From Leptolyngbya sp. Heron Island J (lineage in GTDB: Bacteria; Cyanobacteriota; Cyanobacteriia; Phormidesmidales; Phormidesmidaceae): a DNA stretch of 64,000 nt. The notes below the pieces were generated by a model. That model worked only from the letters and a program-made list of their open reading frames with translations. It was not told where the DNA came from and did not search any database. The first letter of the stretch is position 1. Each line of letters starts with the position of its first letter. Shown in pieces: positions 16,982 through 24,990 of this stretch. A program made the position numbers and the translations under genes. The DNA is taken from assembly GCF_000482245.1 (NCBI RefSeq), contig NZ_AWNH01000021.1, positions 1 through 64,000 on the forward strand, read 5' to 3'.

Positions 16982-18169
16982 CTAAAAGACATCTGCCGGG
17001 TCGGCAGACTGCAGTTTCCGCATAGCAATCGCAGCTGAAATCAAACACATGACCAGAGTCACCGTAAATACTTGCAAGGCAACGCCCAGTGTCATAGTTA
17101 CCGGGATTCGCGTTAGCCCTCCCAGCAGGCCATACATACCTATGGAGACGCTAAATCCAGGCACAAATCCTAAAATAGCCAGCAGGATGCCTTCTTGGAA
17201 GACAACCATCAGTAACCGCCGATCTGAATAGCCCATAGCCTTTAAAGTGGCATATTCTGCCAGGTGATCATTCACATCGGAGTAGAGAACCTGATTAACA
17301 ACCACAACTCCAACAATGAACCCCATAATGGCTCCAAAGTTGAAAATGGTTCCTGCTGGATGCTGAGAAGACCAAAAGGTGATTTCGTAGTCCACATAAT
17401 CCTGGCGAGTCATCACCTGGACTTCCTGGGGCAGTCTGTTCTGAAGTCTCGCCAGCACTGCTTGGGGATCGATGTCGGGGGCTAAAGTCAAAATACCGAC
17501 CGCAATGCCGTCCAGGCTGTCAGCACCAAACAGACGCAGATAGTTCCAATCACTGGTGATCAGGTGGCCTTTCAGGAAAAAGCTACTCCCCAGGGTAAAG
17601 AGGCCACCTACCTTAACGCGGTGTCCCGATATCTCGGTGGCAATGGTTTTGCCCTCGTCGAAGGACTCAGCAACCGGTCCAGTGGTCGGCTGAGATTTCC
17701 GATCAAATAGAACAATATTGGCCAGTTTGATGGCCTCTAGTTGCTGATTCACCTCCGGTAAAGCTAGAACCGGCTGCACTGGGTCAAAGGCAATCACCGC
17801 GACTTCAGTGACCTCCTTATCCCACGGGTTCACCCAGGTGGTCCATGCGTAATAGAGAGGGCTTGCTGATTCCACACCTTCTACGGCAGCGGCTTGATAG
17901 AGATAACGTCTGGAAAACGTTTGACCATCCCCCAGGAGATCGGTACGGTTACTGATTAAAACAACATCACCTTTTAGATTTCGATGAACCAGAGTAGCGC
18001 CGTCATACAACAGATTTTTGAATCCCAACTGCATGAAGATTAAAATATCGGCGAAGGCAATCCCCGATAGGGCAACTAATAGGCGTACTTTTTGATGGCT
18101 CAGCTGCGCCCAGCCTAGGGGCGGTTCCTGAACAAATCGCTTGAATAAAGGTTTCAGAGAAAATATCAC
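16982..18169 (-). CDS. devC: DevC-type ABC transporter permease (second copy)
   Basis: A 395-residue permease of the MacB/DevC type. One hydrophobic segment near residues 30-50 is followed by a large periplasmic domain and three more segments at about 275-380. The ends LSHQKVRLLVALSG and ADPADVF are shared with the upstream DevC at 18219-19406. The two are clearly paralogous and of the same length. Two adjacent permease genes allow either a heterodimer or a duplicated gene under divergence. Confidence 0.88.
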   Translation of the reverse strand: MIFSLKPLFKRFVQEPPLGWAQLSHQKVRLLVALSGIAFADILIFMQLGFKNLLYDGATLVHRNLKGDVVLISNRTDLLGDGQTFSRRYLYQAAAVEGVESASPLYYAWTTWVNPWDKEVTEVAVIAFDPVQPVLALPEVNQQLEAIKLANIVLFDRKSQPTTGPVAESFDEGKTIATEISGHRVKVGGLFTLGSSFFLKGHLITSDWNYLRLFGADSLDGIAVGILTLAPDIDPQAVLARLQNRLPQEVQVMTRQDYVDYEITFWSSQHPAGTIFNFGAIMGFIVGVVVVNQVLYSDVNDHLAEYATLKAMGYSDRRLLMVVFQEGILLAILGFVPGFSVSIGMYGLLGGLTRIPVTMTLGVALQVFTVTLVMCLISAAIAMRKLQSADPADVF

Positions 18170-18218
18170 GGATCATCTCCTCACCAAGACTAAATTCCGA
18201 ATGCTAAATTTGTCCTCC

Positions 18219-19406
18219 TTAAAACACATCTGCTGGATCAGCGGCACGCAGTTTTCGCATGGCAATTGCGGCTGAAATCATGCACATTGCCACCGTGGCC
18301 GTAAACACTTGCAATGTCACCCCCAACCGCATGCCAAGGGGAATCTTCGTTAAATAAGCCAGCAGCTGATACATCCCTAACGAGACGCCATAACCAGGTA
18401 AAAAACCTAATACCGCTAGAATCGCCGCTTCTTGAAAGACTACCATCAATAGTCTTCGATCCGAGTAACCCATGGCTTTAAGGGTGGCATATTCTGGCAA
18501 ATGGTCGTTAACGTCGGAATACAACACCTGATTAACAATCACGATGCCAACCACCAGGCCCATAATGGCTCCAAAATTGAAGATGACCCCCGAGGGTTGA
18601 CTCGCCCAGAAGCCGACCTCAATTTGAATAAATTCTTCAGGGGTGAGTACTTTAACCTCTTTTGGTAAACGGGTCTCAAGAGATTGTCGAACAGTTTCAA
18701 GATCGGCATTCGGTTCCAGTGTTAATGCCCCTACATTGACCGTATCGAGGCTATCTGGACCATTGAAGCGTAAATAGTTGGAATCGCTGGTAATCAGATG
18801 CCCTTCAGTAAAAATGCTACTCCCCAGGGTAAACAATCCTTCCACCTTAATGCGATGTCCTGAGAGTTCAGTGGTAACTGACTGGCCTTGATCCAGGGTC
18901 TCTGCCACAGGGCCAACTTTGGGCTGAGTTTTTCGATCAAGCAAGATGACATTGGGCAGTTTAATCTTGTCGAGCTGCTGATCGACTTCGGGTAAATCCA
19001 AGACAGGATGGGCAGGATCAAATGCGAGAACCATCACATCAGTGCTTTCGCCATCCCAGGGATTTATCCACGCACCACCACCAAAATAGAATGGCTTAGC
19101 AGAGGCCACCCCTTCAACAGCATTGGCCTGATATAGGTGACGTCGAGAGAATGTTTGCCCAAAGTACAAGGCCTCTGTACGCTGGCTCAGCAACACCAGA
19201 TCGGCACGCAGATTTTTGTGGACAAATGTGGAGCCCTCAAACAACATGCTCTGAAAGCCCAGCATTGTGAAAATCAAAATATCGGCAAAGGCCACTCCCG
19301 TTAGAGCAACCAATAAGCGTACTTTTTGATGACTCAGCTGCGCCCAGCCTAGGGGTGGTTCCTGACGTAAATGCTTGAACAATGTTGTAAAAGCAGGAGG
19401 TTTCAT
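18219..19406 (-). CDS. devC: DevC-type ABC transporter permease (first copy)
   Basis: A 395-residue permease with the same architecture as its neighbour: N-terminal helix, periplasmic domain and three C-terminal helices, ending ADPADVF. It starts 11 nt after the devB stop, so translation is probably coupled. The periplasmic halves of the two copies differ more than the membrane halves, as expected if they form a pair with different contacts to DevB. Confidence 0.88.
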   Translation of the reverse strand: MKPPAFTTLFKHLRQEPPLGWAQLSHQKVRLLVALTGVAFADILIFTMLGFQSMLFEGSTFVHKNLRADLVLLSQRTEALYFGQTFSRRHLYQANAVEGVASAKPFYFGGGAWINPWDGESTDVMVLAFDPAHPVLDLPEVDQQLDKIKLPNVILLDRKTQPKVGPVAETLDQGQSVTTELSGHRIKVEGLFTLGSSIFTEGHLITSDSNYLRFNGPDSLDTVNVGALTLEPNADLETVRQSLETRLPKEVKVLTPEEFIQIEVGFWASQPSGVIFNFGAIMGLVVGIVIVNQVLYSDVNDHLPEYATLKAMGYSDRRLLMVVFQEAAILAVLGFLPGYGVSLGMYQLLAYLTKIPLGMRLGVTLQVFTATVAMCMISAAIAMRKLRAADPADVF

Positions 19407-19417
19407 CGGCCTACCTC

Positions 19418-20608
19418 TCAGCGTTCTACATTAATTGTGATGCGTACCTGCAGATTGGTCAGACCTGCTACCTTATCGTTATCTTCTGGATCAATCCGCA
19501 CCTTCACTTCAACCACCCGCGCATCTTTATCCGCCGCTGGATCGGCATCGATCACATCTTGTTTTTTGATTTGCATGCCCACATGGTCAATGGTGCCTCG
19601 GATTTCGCCGTCAAAACCGCCATGTTCGCTAATCACGGCAGCCCGCTGCCCTGGCTGTACCAGACCCACATCGGTTTCATAGACTTCTGCGATCGCATAC
19701 ATCTGAGCAGTGCGCCCCAGTTCCACAATGCCCTGGCTGGTATTGACCTGCTCCCCCACGCGGGTGTTGATTTTCAGAATTTGGCCTGCTACCGGTACCC
19801 GCACATAGTAGTCTTCCAGTTCGGCTTTGATGCGATGGACCTGTGCGATCGCATGATCCACTTCTGCCTGGGCTGCTTGCAAGTCAACCGGACGAACTTC
19901 CTCAAGTTTGTCCAATAAAGCCTGTTCATGTCGAATCCGTTCTTGCAGAGTGGATACCGTATTTTCTAAATGGGCCTCAGCTTCACTTAAAGCCGCTTGA
20001 GTCGTTTCGAAAGTCTCCTGTCGTTCATCCAGTGCTATCGTTTCAACAGCCCCTGATTGATGTAGCTGGTGATACCGCTGATAGGTTTGTTTCGCGTGTC
20101 TGAGTTCAGCTTCAGCACTGGTAATTTCAGCCTGTCGTTCAATGGTTTCAGTACGGAGCTGGGCGTTGAGCTGATTAATCACGGCTTGTTGGGCAGCAAT
20201 GTCTGCTATCTTGGCATCCCCAGTCTCAATTTGGGCGTGTCTGGCCTGATAGATGACCACATTCTGTTGTGCCTCTGTTAATTCGGCCTGTTTTTTATCC
20301 AGTCCTTGCAAAATGGCTATTACCTCGCTAGCCTCTACCCAATCTCCTTCTTCAACAAAGAGCTGGTTCACACGACTATCCTGAGCATTCGCCACCGAAA
20401 GCTTAATCACCTCACCTTGAGGTTCCAGCCGTCCCAGGGCAGTCACTGCTTTAGCAGGAAGAATTTCGACCTGGGTATCCTGCGCCAATTTCTGCTCTTG
20501 TGCCTGAGACAGAACAAAATAGGTACCGACTGCCCCCACCAGCAGGATGGCTAGTGTACCTGTGACCCAATCCTGGGGAAATAGTTTGCGATGAAGAATA
20601 CGAGCCAT
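19418..20608 (-). CDS. devB: DevB-type membrane fusion protein
   Basis: A 396-residue HlyD-family adaptor. A hydrophobic anchor occurs near residues 16-34. A split lipoyl-like domain follows (GRLEPQGEVIKL and later RVPVAGQILKI) around a long coiled coil at about 105-260 rich in Ala, Gln and Glu. The beta-barrel part comes last. It links the DevC permease to a TolC-type outer-membrane channel. It is the first gene of devB-devC-devC-devA. The 130-base gap upstream is shared with the divergent pentapeptide gene. Confidence 0.9.
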   Translation of the reverse strand: MARILHRKLFPQDWVTGTLAILLVGAVGTYFVLSQAQEQKLAQDTQVEILPAKAVTALGRLEPQGEVIKLSVANAQDSRVNQLFVEEGDWVEASEVIAILQGLDKKQAELTEAQQNVVIYQARHAQIETGDAKIADIAAQQAVINQLNAQLRTETIERQAEITSAEAELRHAKQTYQRYHQLHQSGAVETIALDERQETFETTQAALSEAEAHLENTVSTLQERIRHEQALLDKLEEVRPVDLQAAQAEVDHAIAQVHRIKAELEDYYVRVPVAGQILKINTRVGEQVNTSQGIVELGRTAQMYAIAEVYETDVGLVQPGQRAAVISEHGGFDGEIRGTIDHVGMQIKKQDVIDADPAADKDARVVEVKVRIDPEDNDKVAGLTNLQVRITINVER

Positions 20609-20778
20609 TTTGCCAACCCTCTAATGTGGTGTTGACTTTGTTGACGGTTTAGAATCTCCACTTAGATTTTACGTTAGAGTAAATATACCTAGGGAAAAAC
20701 CTTACAAGTCTTAGCGCAATCCCCGTGATCCCTAGATGATTGACTATGCTCGAACGTCTCAGCATCGAGGAGAATTCC

Positions 20779-21321
20779 ATGGAACGGGAAGAGCTATTAC
20801 AACGCTATGCCGCTGGAGAACGAGATTTCAGCAAAGTGAATTTAAGCGGTGTCAACTTAGCTGGAACAAAACTAAGCGGCATTAATTTAATCCGCGCTAA
20901 CTTATCCCATACCCTCCTAGAAAACGCAAACTTAAGCGGAGCCTTTTTAGTGATGGCCAATCTGAGTGGGGCCAATTTACAGTGGGCCACGTTGATTGTA
21001 GCCAATTTGAGTGGGGCCAATTTAGAGCAGGCCGATCTGCGTCATGCCAATCTATGTGAAGCTGTGCTCACGGGAACTCTACAATCCCAAGTAAATCTGT
21101 CGTCAGCCAGCCTCCAAGGGGCGATCCTGGCGGGAGCGAATTTGATCCAGGCAAATTTGCAGCAGGCTGATCTCCGAGGAGCCAATCTCTACGGAGCAGA
21201 TTTGCAAAACGCAGATCTCAGTCAAGCAAAACTCACACGCACCAACTTACGGGAGGCAAACTTACAAGGAACAATTTTGCCTGAGATCCAGCTTCAGGAG
21301 ATTCCCCTGTTGGAATGCTAG
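20779..21321 (+). CDS. pentapeptide-repeat protein
   Basis: A 180-residue protein from ATG 20779, which has GAGGAG 6 nt upstream; longer starts lack this. After a short N-terminus (EELLQRYAAGERDF) nearly the whole protein consists of A(N/D)LxG-type pentapeptide repeats, which fold as a right-handed beta helix. No enzymatic domain is present. The function of such proteins in cyanobacteria is mostly unknown. The next gene encodes a paralogue with the same N-terminal pattern. Confidence 0.85.
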   Translation: MEREELLQRYAAGERDFSKVNLSGVNLAGTKLSGINLIRANLSHTLLENANLSGAFLVMANLSGANLQWATLIVANLSGANLEQADLRHANLCEAVLTGTLQSQVNLSSASLQGAILAGANLIQANLQQADLRGANLYGADLQNADLSQAKLTRTNLREANLQGTILPEIQLQEIPLLEC

Positions 21322-21360
21322 GGTTGAATATCAGGCTTGGCAAGCACTTTGGTGATGGTC

Positions 21361-22056
21361 ATGAACACAAATGATTTACTAACCCAATATGCAACTGGAG
21401 AGCGCCAGTTTCAAAAGGCTGATCTGAATGGCGTTAGTCTCTATCGAGCTGAACTAAAAGCTATTGTGCTAACAGAAGCCAACCTGATCGGAGCTAATTT
21501 CAGCGGGGCCAGTCTTAGTGGTGCCGATTTGAGCCAGGCTAACTTGATTGGCGCAAATCTCAGTGGCGCTGATCTAAGAACCGTCAATTTAAATAGCGCA
21601 ACATTAATCGGAGCTAACCTGGGTGGAGCAAAACTAGGAGCTGCAAACCTGGCTAAGATTACTTTAAATGGCGCAAATCTCAGTGCAGCAAATCTGAGTG
21701 AGGCTAATTTTAAGGCTGCCTCGTTAGCCAGAGCAAACTTAGCAGGGGCCGTCTTGAGCCATGTGAATCTCCAGGGGGCAGACCTGTCCGGCACCAACTT
21801 GAGCTATGCCAGCTTAGTCGACGCCGACTTGAGTCGAGCCAATTTAGAAGGGGCTAACTTAGTTGGCGCTAACTTAAGCAACGCCATCCTACAAAACGCA
21901 AGTTTGACTAACGCCAACCTCAGAGGAGCTAGCTTGCAAGGGAGTGACCTGAGCTTTGCTAATCTCAGCGGAGCCAATTGGCCAGAAGAGCATTGGCCAG
22001 AAGCGATCGTAAATGGAACGACTTTACCTAATAGTAAGCCAGCCTCCAGTCGTTAG
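21361..22056 (+). CDS. pentapeptide-repeat protein
   Basis: A 231-residue protein from ATG 21361; an ATG at 21355 is an alternative. The N-terminus NDLLTQYATGERQFQKADL matches the upstream paralogue. The remainder is a continuous array of about 38 pentapeptide repeats with Leu or Phe at the central position. It overlaps the convergent GlsB-like gene by four bases. The pair looks like a recent local duplication with extension of the repeat array. Confidence 0.85.
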   Translation: MNTNDLLTQYATGERQFQKADLNGVSLYRAELKAIVLTEANLIGANFSGASLSGADLSQANLIGANLSGADLRTVNLNSATLIGANLGGAKLGAANLAKITLNGANLSAANLSEANFKAASLARANLAGAVLSHVNLQGADLSGTNLSYASLVDADLSRANLEGANLVGANLSNAILQNASLTNANLRGASLQGSDLSFANLSGANWPEEHWPEAIVNGTTLPNSKPASSR

Positions 22057-22334
22057 CGTCCACGTGATGTTCGACGTAATAGGGCTATAACCAGCGTGAA
22101 GATGGTCGCCCCTATCACTGACCAGATCACCGGAAATGCCTGTCCGCCGATTTGCACGGATAAAAACTCTGGTAAGCCCAGCTCACGGGCAATAAATATA
22201 CCTATATATGCTCCAATAAACCCGGTCAGAATAGCCATCAACCAACCACCTGAGCTATATCCGGCTAATACTTGCCCGAGTCTTCCACAGATAGCAGCAA
22301 TCACCAGCAAAACCAAAAATTCAAGCAATCCCAT
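22053..22334 (-). CDS. GlsB/YeaQ/YmgE-family membrane protein
   Basis: A 93-residue protein with three hydrophobic segments and Gly-rich helices (GFIGAYIGIFIA and VIGATIFTLVIA). This is the pattern of the small stress-related 'transglycosylase-associated' membrane family; the enzyme association in that name is not established. Its stop overlaps the end of the second pentapeptide gene. Confidence 0.78.
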   Translation of the reverse strand: MGLLEFLVLLVIAAICGRLGQVLAGYSSGGWLMAILTGFIGAYIGIFIARELGLPEFLSVQIGGQAFPVIWSVIGATIFTLVIALLRRTSRGR

Positions 22335-22470
22335 TGATCTAATTTCTCTCCAGGTAAACTATGCTCAGACGATTTAGGCTTGTCTTACTAGTACCATGAG
22401 AGATTCGTATTTGGGTGGTGGGTGCCGGGTAGAAGGATACTTGATGGTCATATCAATCCCTAACTAACCG

Positions 22471-23289
22471 CTATAGGAATCCTCGTTGGACTTGCTGTTT
22501 GGCCGCTTTGAAGCGCTCTTTACACTCAGGCAGCATTAGCTTGAGCTGGCCAAAGTTATAGAATTGTGACCCCTGAGCAATCTCATGGTCCAGACTAAAA
22601 TTGAGCACCGTTTGAAAATCCCGTTCGATACAAATACTAACTGTCTGCTGAGTGATTGCATATAGGCACGAATAAACGGTTAACTCGTGCGAGACTGCCT
22701 CAACCACGGCTAAAGCGTCTTGTTCATTGGTGATGTGGGGCACTTTACGCTGAAGTGTCGTAAATCTGTCACAGATTGCGTTATTCCTGAGCGATAGAGG
22801 GAAATTGGTAATAGCGGCAAATGTGCTAGTATCCAGCTTTTGTAGGATCGTTTTCTCTTGACCTGCAATGATGCAAGTTTCACCATGGCAATCAACGATA
22901 AAGTACTGCAGTCTGACGTAAGGCTCAATATTATGGGGGATGATTTTAACTTGATCTAATATCGCCACGGCTTGTGGTGTGCTGGATGCCCGCTCTAACA
23001 CAAATCGGATGACTCCAAACTCATCTAACTGCAGCACATAGTTATTAGATGTTCTAGATGGAAAATCGTCGACATGAATACCTGTCATACCCATAAACAG
23101 TCCCTGGGAATTCATGCCCTCAAGTGGACGGTCACTGCCAAACTGCTCAATTAAGCATAGACCATGGGTGAGCAAACCGTAACAGCGGATGGGAGGTAAA
23201 AAATGAATATTGCCTCCTAGCTGAATCCAATCATAGTTACGACCGACAATGATTTCTTCATCTATTTTTCGAGAGAAAATTGAGCACAT
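22471..23289 (-). CDS. linear amide C-N hydrolase (choloylglycine hydrolase-like, Ntn fold)
   Basis: A 272-residue Ntn-hydrolase. Cys2 directly follows the initiator Met and is the expected nucleophile after Met removal. The family pattern GRNYDW at 16-21 supplies Arg and Asp of the active site, EGMNSQGL supplies an Asn, and an Asn-Phe pair follows in the ITNFPLS segment. Relatives include bile-salt hydrolases and acylases that open linear amide bonds, some acting on acyl-homoserine lactones. The natural substrate here is unknown. The protein lacks a signal peptide, so it acts in the cytosol. Confidence 0.78.
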   Translation of the reverse strand: MCSIFSRKIDEEIIVGRNYDWIQLGGNIHFLPPIRCYGLLTHGLCLIEQFGSDRPLEGMNSQGLFMGMTGIHVDDFPSRTSNNYVLQLDEFGVIRFVLERASSTPQAVAILDQVKIIPHNIEPYVRLQYFIVDCHGETCIIAGQEKTILQKLDTSTFAAITNFPLSLRNNAICDRFTTLQRKVPHITNEQDALAVVEAVSHELTVYSCLYAITQQTVSICIERDFQTVLNFSLDHEIAQGSQFYNFGQLKLMLPECKERFKAAKQQVQRGFL

Positions 23290-23408
23290 CAGCTATCTGT
23301 AGGTCACAACAAAATAGGCTATTTTCATTCGTTCTCCGACTCGCTTACGGAGACTCAGAGTGTCAAAGCTGATTAATGGACGTCCCATGGCTCTTCATGC
23401 TCTATTAT

Positions 23409-24044
23409 CTAACCACTACACCAGGCCTCATATTCTCGATCTTTAAAGGCTTCTGGATATTCCTCATCGTAATATTGCTCAGATGCAGTTTGTTCCAGAG
23501 ATTCAGCCCGTTGACGGGCGGCTTCTGCCTGGAGTGCATCAACCGCTAACCAAGCATTGAGACAGGCCCTTGACGCTGGACCTTTCTCTTGGCATACATG
23601 ACGCGCTTTCTCTGAGAGATCACGAATTTGTTCCGCTAGCAGGGTTTCTTGAGGTTGTTCAATCGCGTTGCTACGTTCCAAAATATCGGTAACAGATACA
23701 ATGCCCAACAGCTCTGATTGAATCACAGGCGCACTATGTAAATGGGCCTGAGTTAACAACCGTGCTGCATATTCCACAGCTAAATCAGGATTTAACACAA
23801 TGCAGGGTTTAGTCATTAATTCATAAACTCGCACCCAGCGAGCGTCCCGTCCAAAGGCAATTACTTTACCGACAATATCGTCGACCGTAATCACACCATA
23901 AGCATCCAGGTCGTGGCTACGTTCGACAATCAAAGCTTGCACACCCCGCTGACTCATCAGCTTAGCCGCCTCTGCGGCTGTTGCCGAGTTACGGATAGTA
24001 ACAACTTCAGGCGTCATAATATCGGCTACTCGCATCATCACCAT
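23409..24044 (-). CDS. CBS-CP12 fusion protein
   Basis: The start is placed at ATG 24044, behind GGAG and just clear of the upstream gene. The product of 211 residues has two CBS motifs (about 1-125). A CP12-like C-terminus follows, containing the Cys pair CQEKGPASRAC and the AWLAVDALQAEAARQR core. CP12 normally holds GAPDH and phosphoribulokinase together in the dark through two disulfides. Here the second Cys pair is largely lost: YYDEEYPEAFKDREYEAWC has only one Cys. CBS-CP12 fusions are known only from cyanobacteria and respond to AMP and redox state. The gene probably shares a transcript with the secreted-protein gene just upstream. It lies downstream of hypC on the same strand. Confidence 0.88.
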   Translation of the reverse strand: MVMMRVADIMTPEVVTIRNSATAAEAAKLMSQRGVQALIVERSHDLDAYGVITVDDIVGKVIAFGRDARWVRVYELMTKPCIVLNPDLAVEYAARLLTQAHLHSAPVIQSELLGIVSVTDILERSNAIEQPQETLLAEQIRDLSEKARHVCQEKGPASRACLNAWLAVDALQAEAARQRAESLEQTASEQYYDEEYPEAFKDREYEAWCSG

Positions 24045-24058
24045 GATTACTCTCTCCA

Positions 24059-24610
24059 TTACTCCAACGACCAATCACAAAGCTGCATGGGTGAGGTCAT
24101 TCGCGGACGGTCATACAGATACATAGATTGCATATTTAGCCTGGCTGTTTGGAAAATAATCCAGCGCACCTGTTCTTCAGCAACCCCCTCGCTCCGCACT
24201 AACTTCCCCTGGCTCAGAGATAAACGCTCTTCTGGATGATCCCAAATAAACGTTTCTTGCGGAATATCCTGCCAGGCATTCCCTGCCCAGCTAATCACTA
24301 ACCCCTGCCCCTCAAGCCAGTTCTCAGACAGTTGGCCGCGCAAACAAATAAAAGAGCCACTATGGGGATAACCATAGTAGCCCTCAAGCGTTGTTCCTTG
24401 TTTAAGGATATTGAGACATGCCCCCGAACCATCATGCCAATCTTGAGGAGCTGGCTCAGTACACAGCTGATAACCACCATCGTCAAGAGGGGCCAACAGC
24501 GTCTCCATGGTGGAAACCTGTGACTCAGCAGCAATCGGAGAAAGTAAGGCTAAGCCTAGCAGCCAGCTCAAGCTGATTAACTTAACTGGATCATGCCAGG
24601 TCATAGACAT
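24059..24610 (-). CDS. secreted protein of unknown function
   Basis: A 183-residue protein with an N-terminal signal peptide (hydrophobic LISLSWLLGLALLS, cleavage near residue 29). The mature part has four Cys and a segment GTTLEGYYGYPHSGSFICLRGQL. I do not recognise a domain. It lies 14 nt upstream of CBS-CP12 in the same direction, so the two are likely co-transcribed. A regulatory repeat is present just upstream. Confidence 0.6.
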   Translation of the reverse strand: MSMTWHDPVKLISLSWLLGLALLSPIAAESQVSTMETLLAPLDDGGYQLCTEPAPQDWHDGSGACLNILKQGTTLEGYYGYPHSGSFICLRGQLSENWLEGQGLVISWAGNAWQDIPQETFIWDHPEERLSLSQGKLVRSEGVAEEQVRWIIFQTARLNMQSMYLYDRPRMTSPMQLCDWSLE

Positions 24611-24645
24611 GCCTCCAACTCCTCTAGTAGTACCTTAGATAAAAA

Positions 24646-24664
24646 CCTTGGTGAACTTGTGAGG
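24646..24664 (-). promoter_or_regulatory. direct-repeat site before the secreted-protein/CBS-CP12 pair
   Basis: Minus strand CTCACAAGTTC then ACCAAGG. The first 11 bases are identical to the site at 10573; the second half-site is weaker. It is 36-54 nt upstream of the gene start at 24610. Confidence 0.35.
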
Positions 24665-24742
24665 AACCGGATTACAAGTTATCTTCGCTCTACCCCACCA
24701 GTGAGAAAGACTCTGATCGTAGACATTCGACCTATAGAAACC

Positions 24743-24973
24743 TCATGAGTGGGCTCCAATCTGTTTGAGGTAGTTTAAAGTTTGTTCAGCTTCTTGTAGA
24801 TCCAGCTTGCTAATGGCAAATCCTACATGCACTATCACATAGTCATCGACCTGCGCTTCAGGCACATAGGCCAAACTCACTTCTTTGATGACACCGCCAA
24901 AGCTGACTCGGCCCATTCGAGTGAGATTCTCGCCTTCGATGCTAATAATTTTTCCGGGTACGGCTAGACACAT
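24743..24973 (-). CDS. hypC: hydrogenase maturation chaperone HypC
   Basis: A 76-residue protein beginning MCLAVPGKI, the HypC signature, where Cys2 binds the Fe(CN)2CO unit together with HypD. GRVSFGGVIKEVSL and VHVGFAISKLD complete the family pattern. It carries the iron-cyanide group to the hydrogenase large subunit HoxH. It follows hypF by 17 nt. Its partners HypD and HypE are not in this window. Confidence 0.93.
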   Translation of the reverse strand: MCLAVPGKIISIEGENLTRMGRVSFGGVIKEVSLAYVPEAQVDDYVIVHVGFAISKLDLQEAEQTLNYLKQIGAHS

Positions 24974-24990
24974 GCTTAATCTCCTGATAA

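Noticed and set aside
16177-20608. Proof of heterocyst formation from devBCA
   Set aside because: DevBCA homologues occur in non-heterocystous cyanobacteria. No other heterocyst genes were identified in the window.
20805-21797. Antisense frames across the pentapeptide-repeat genes
   Set aside because: They arise from the regular GCN-rich repeat code and mirror the repeat period; the plus-strand frames are clearly the real genes.
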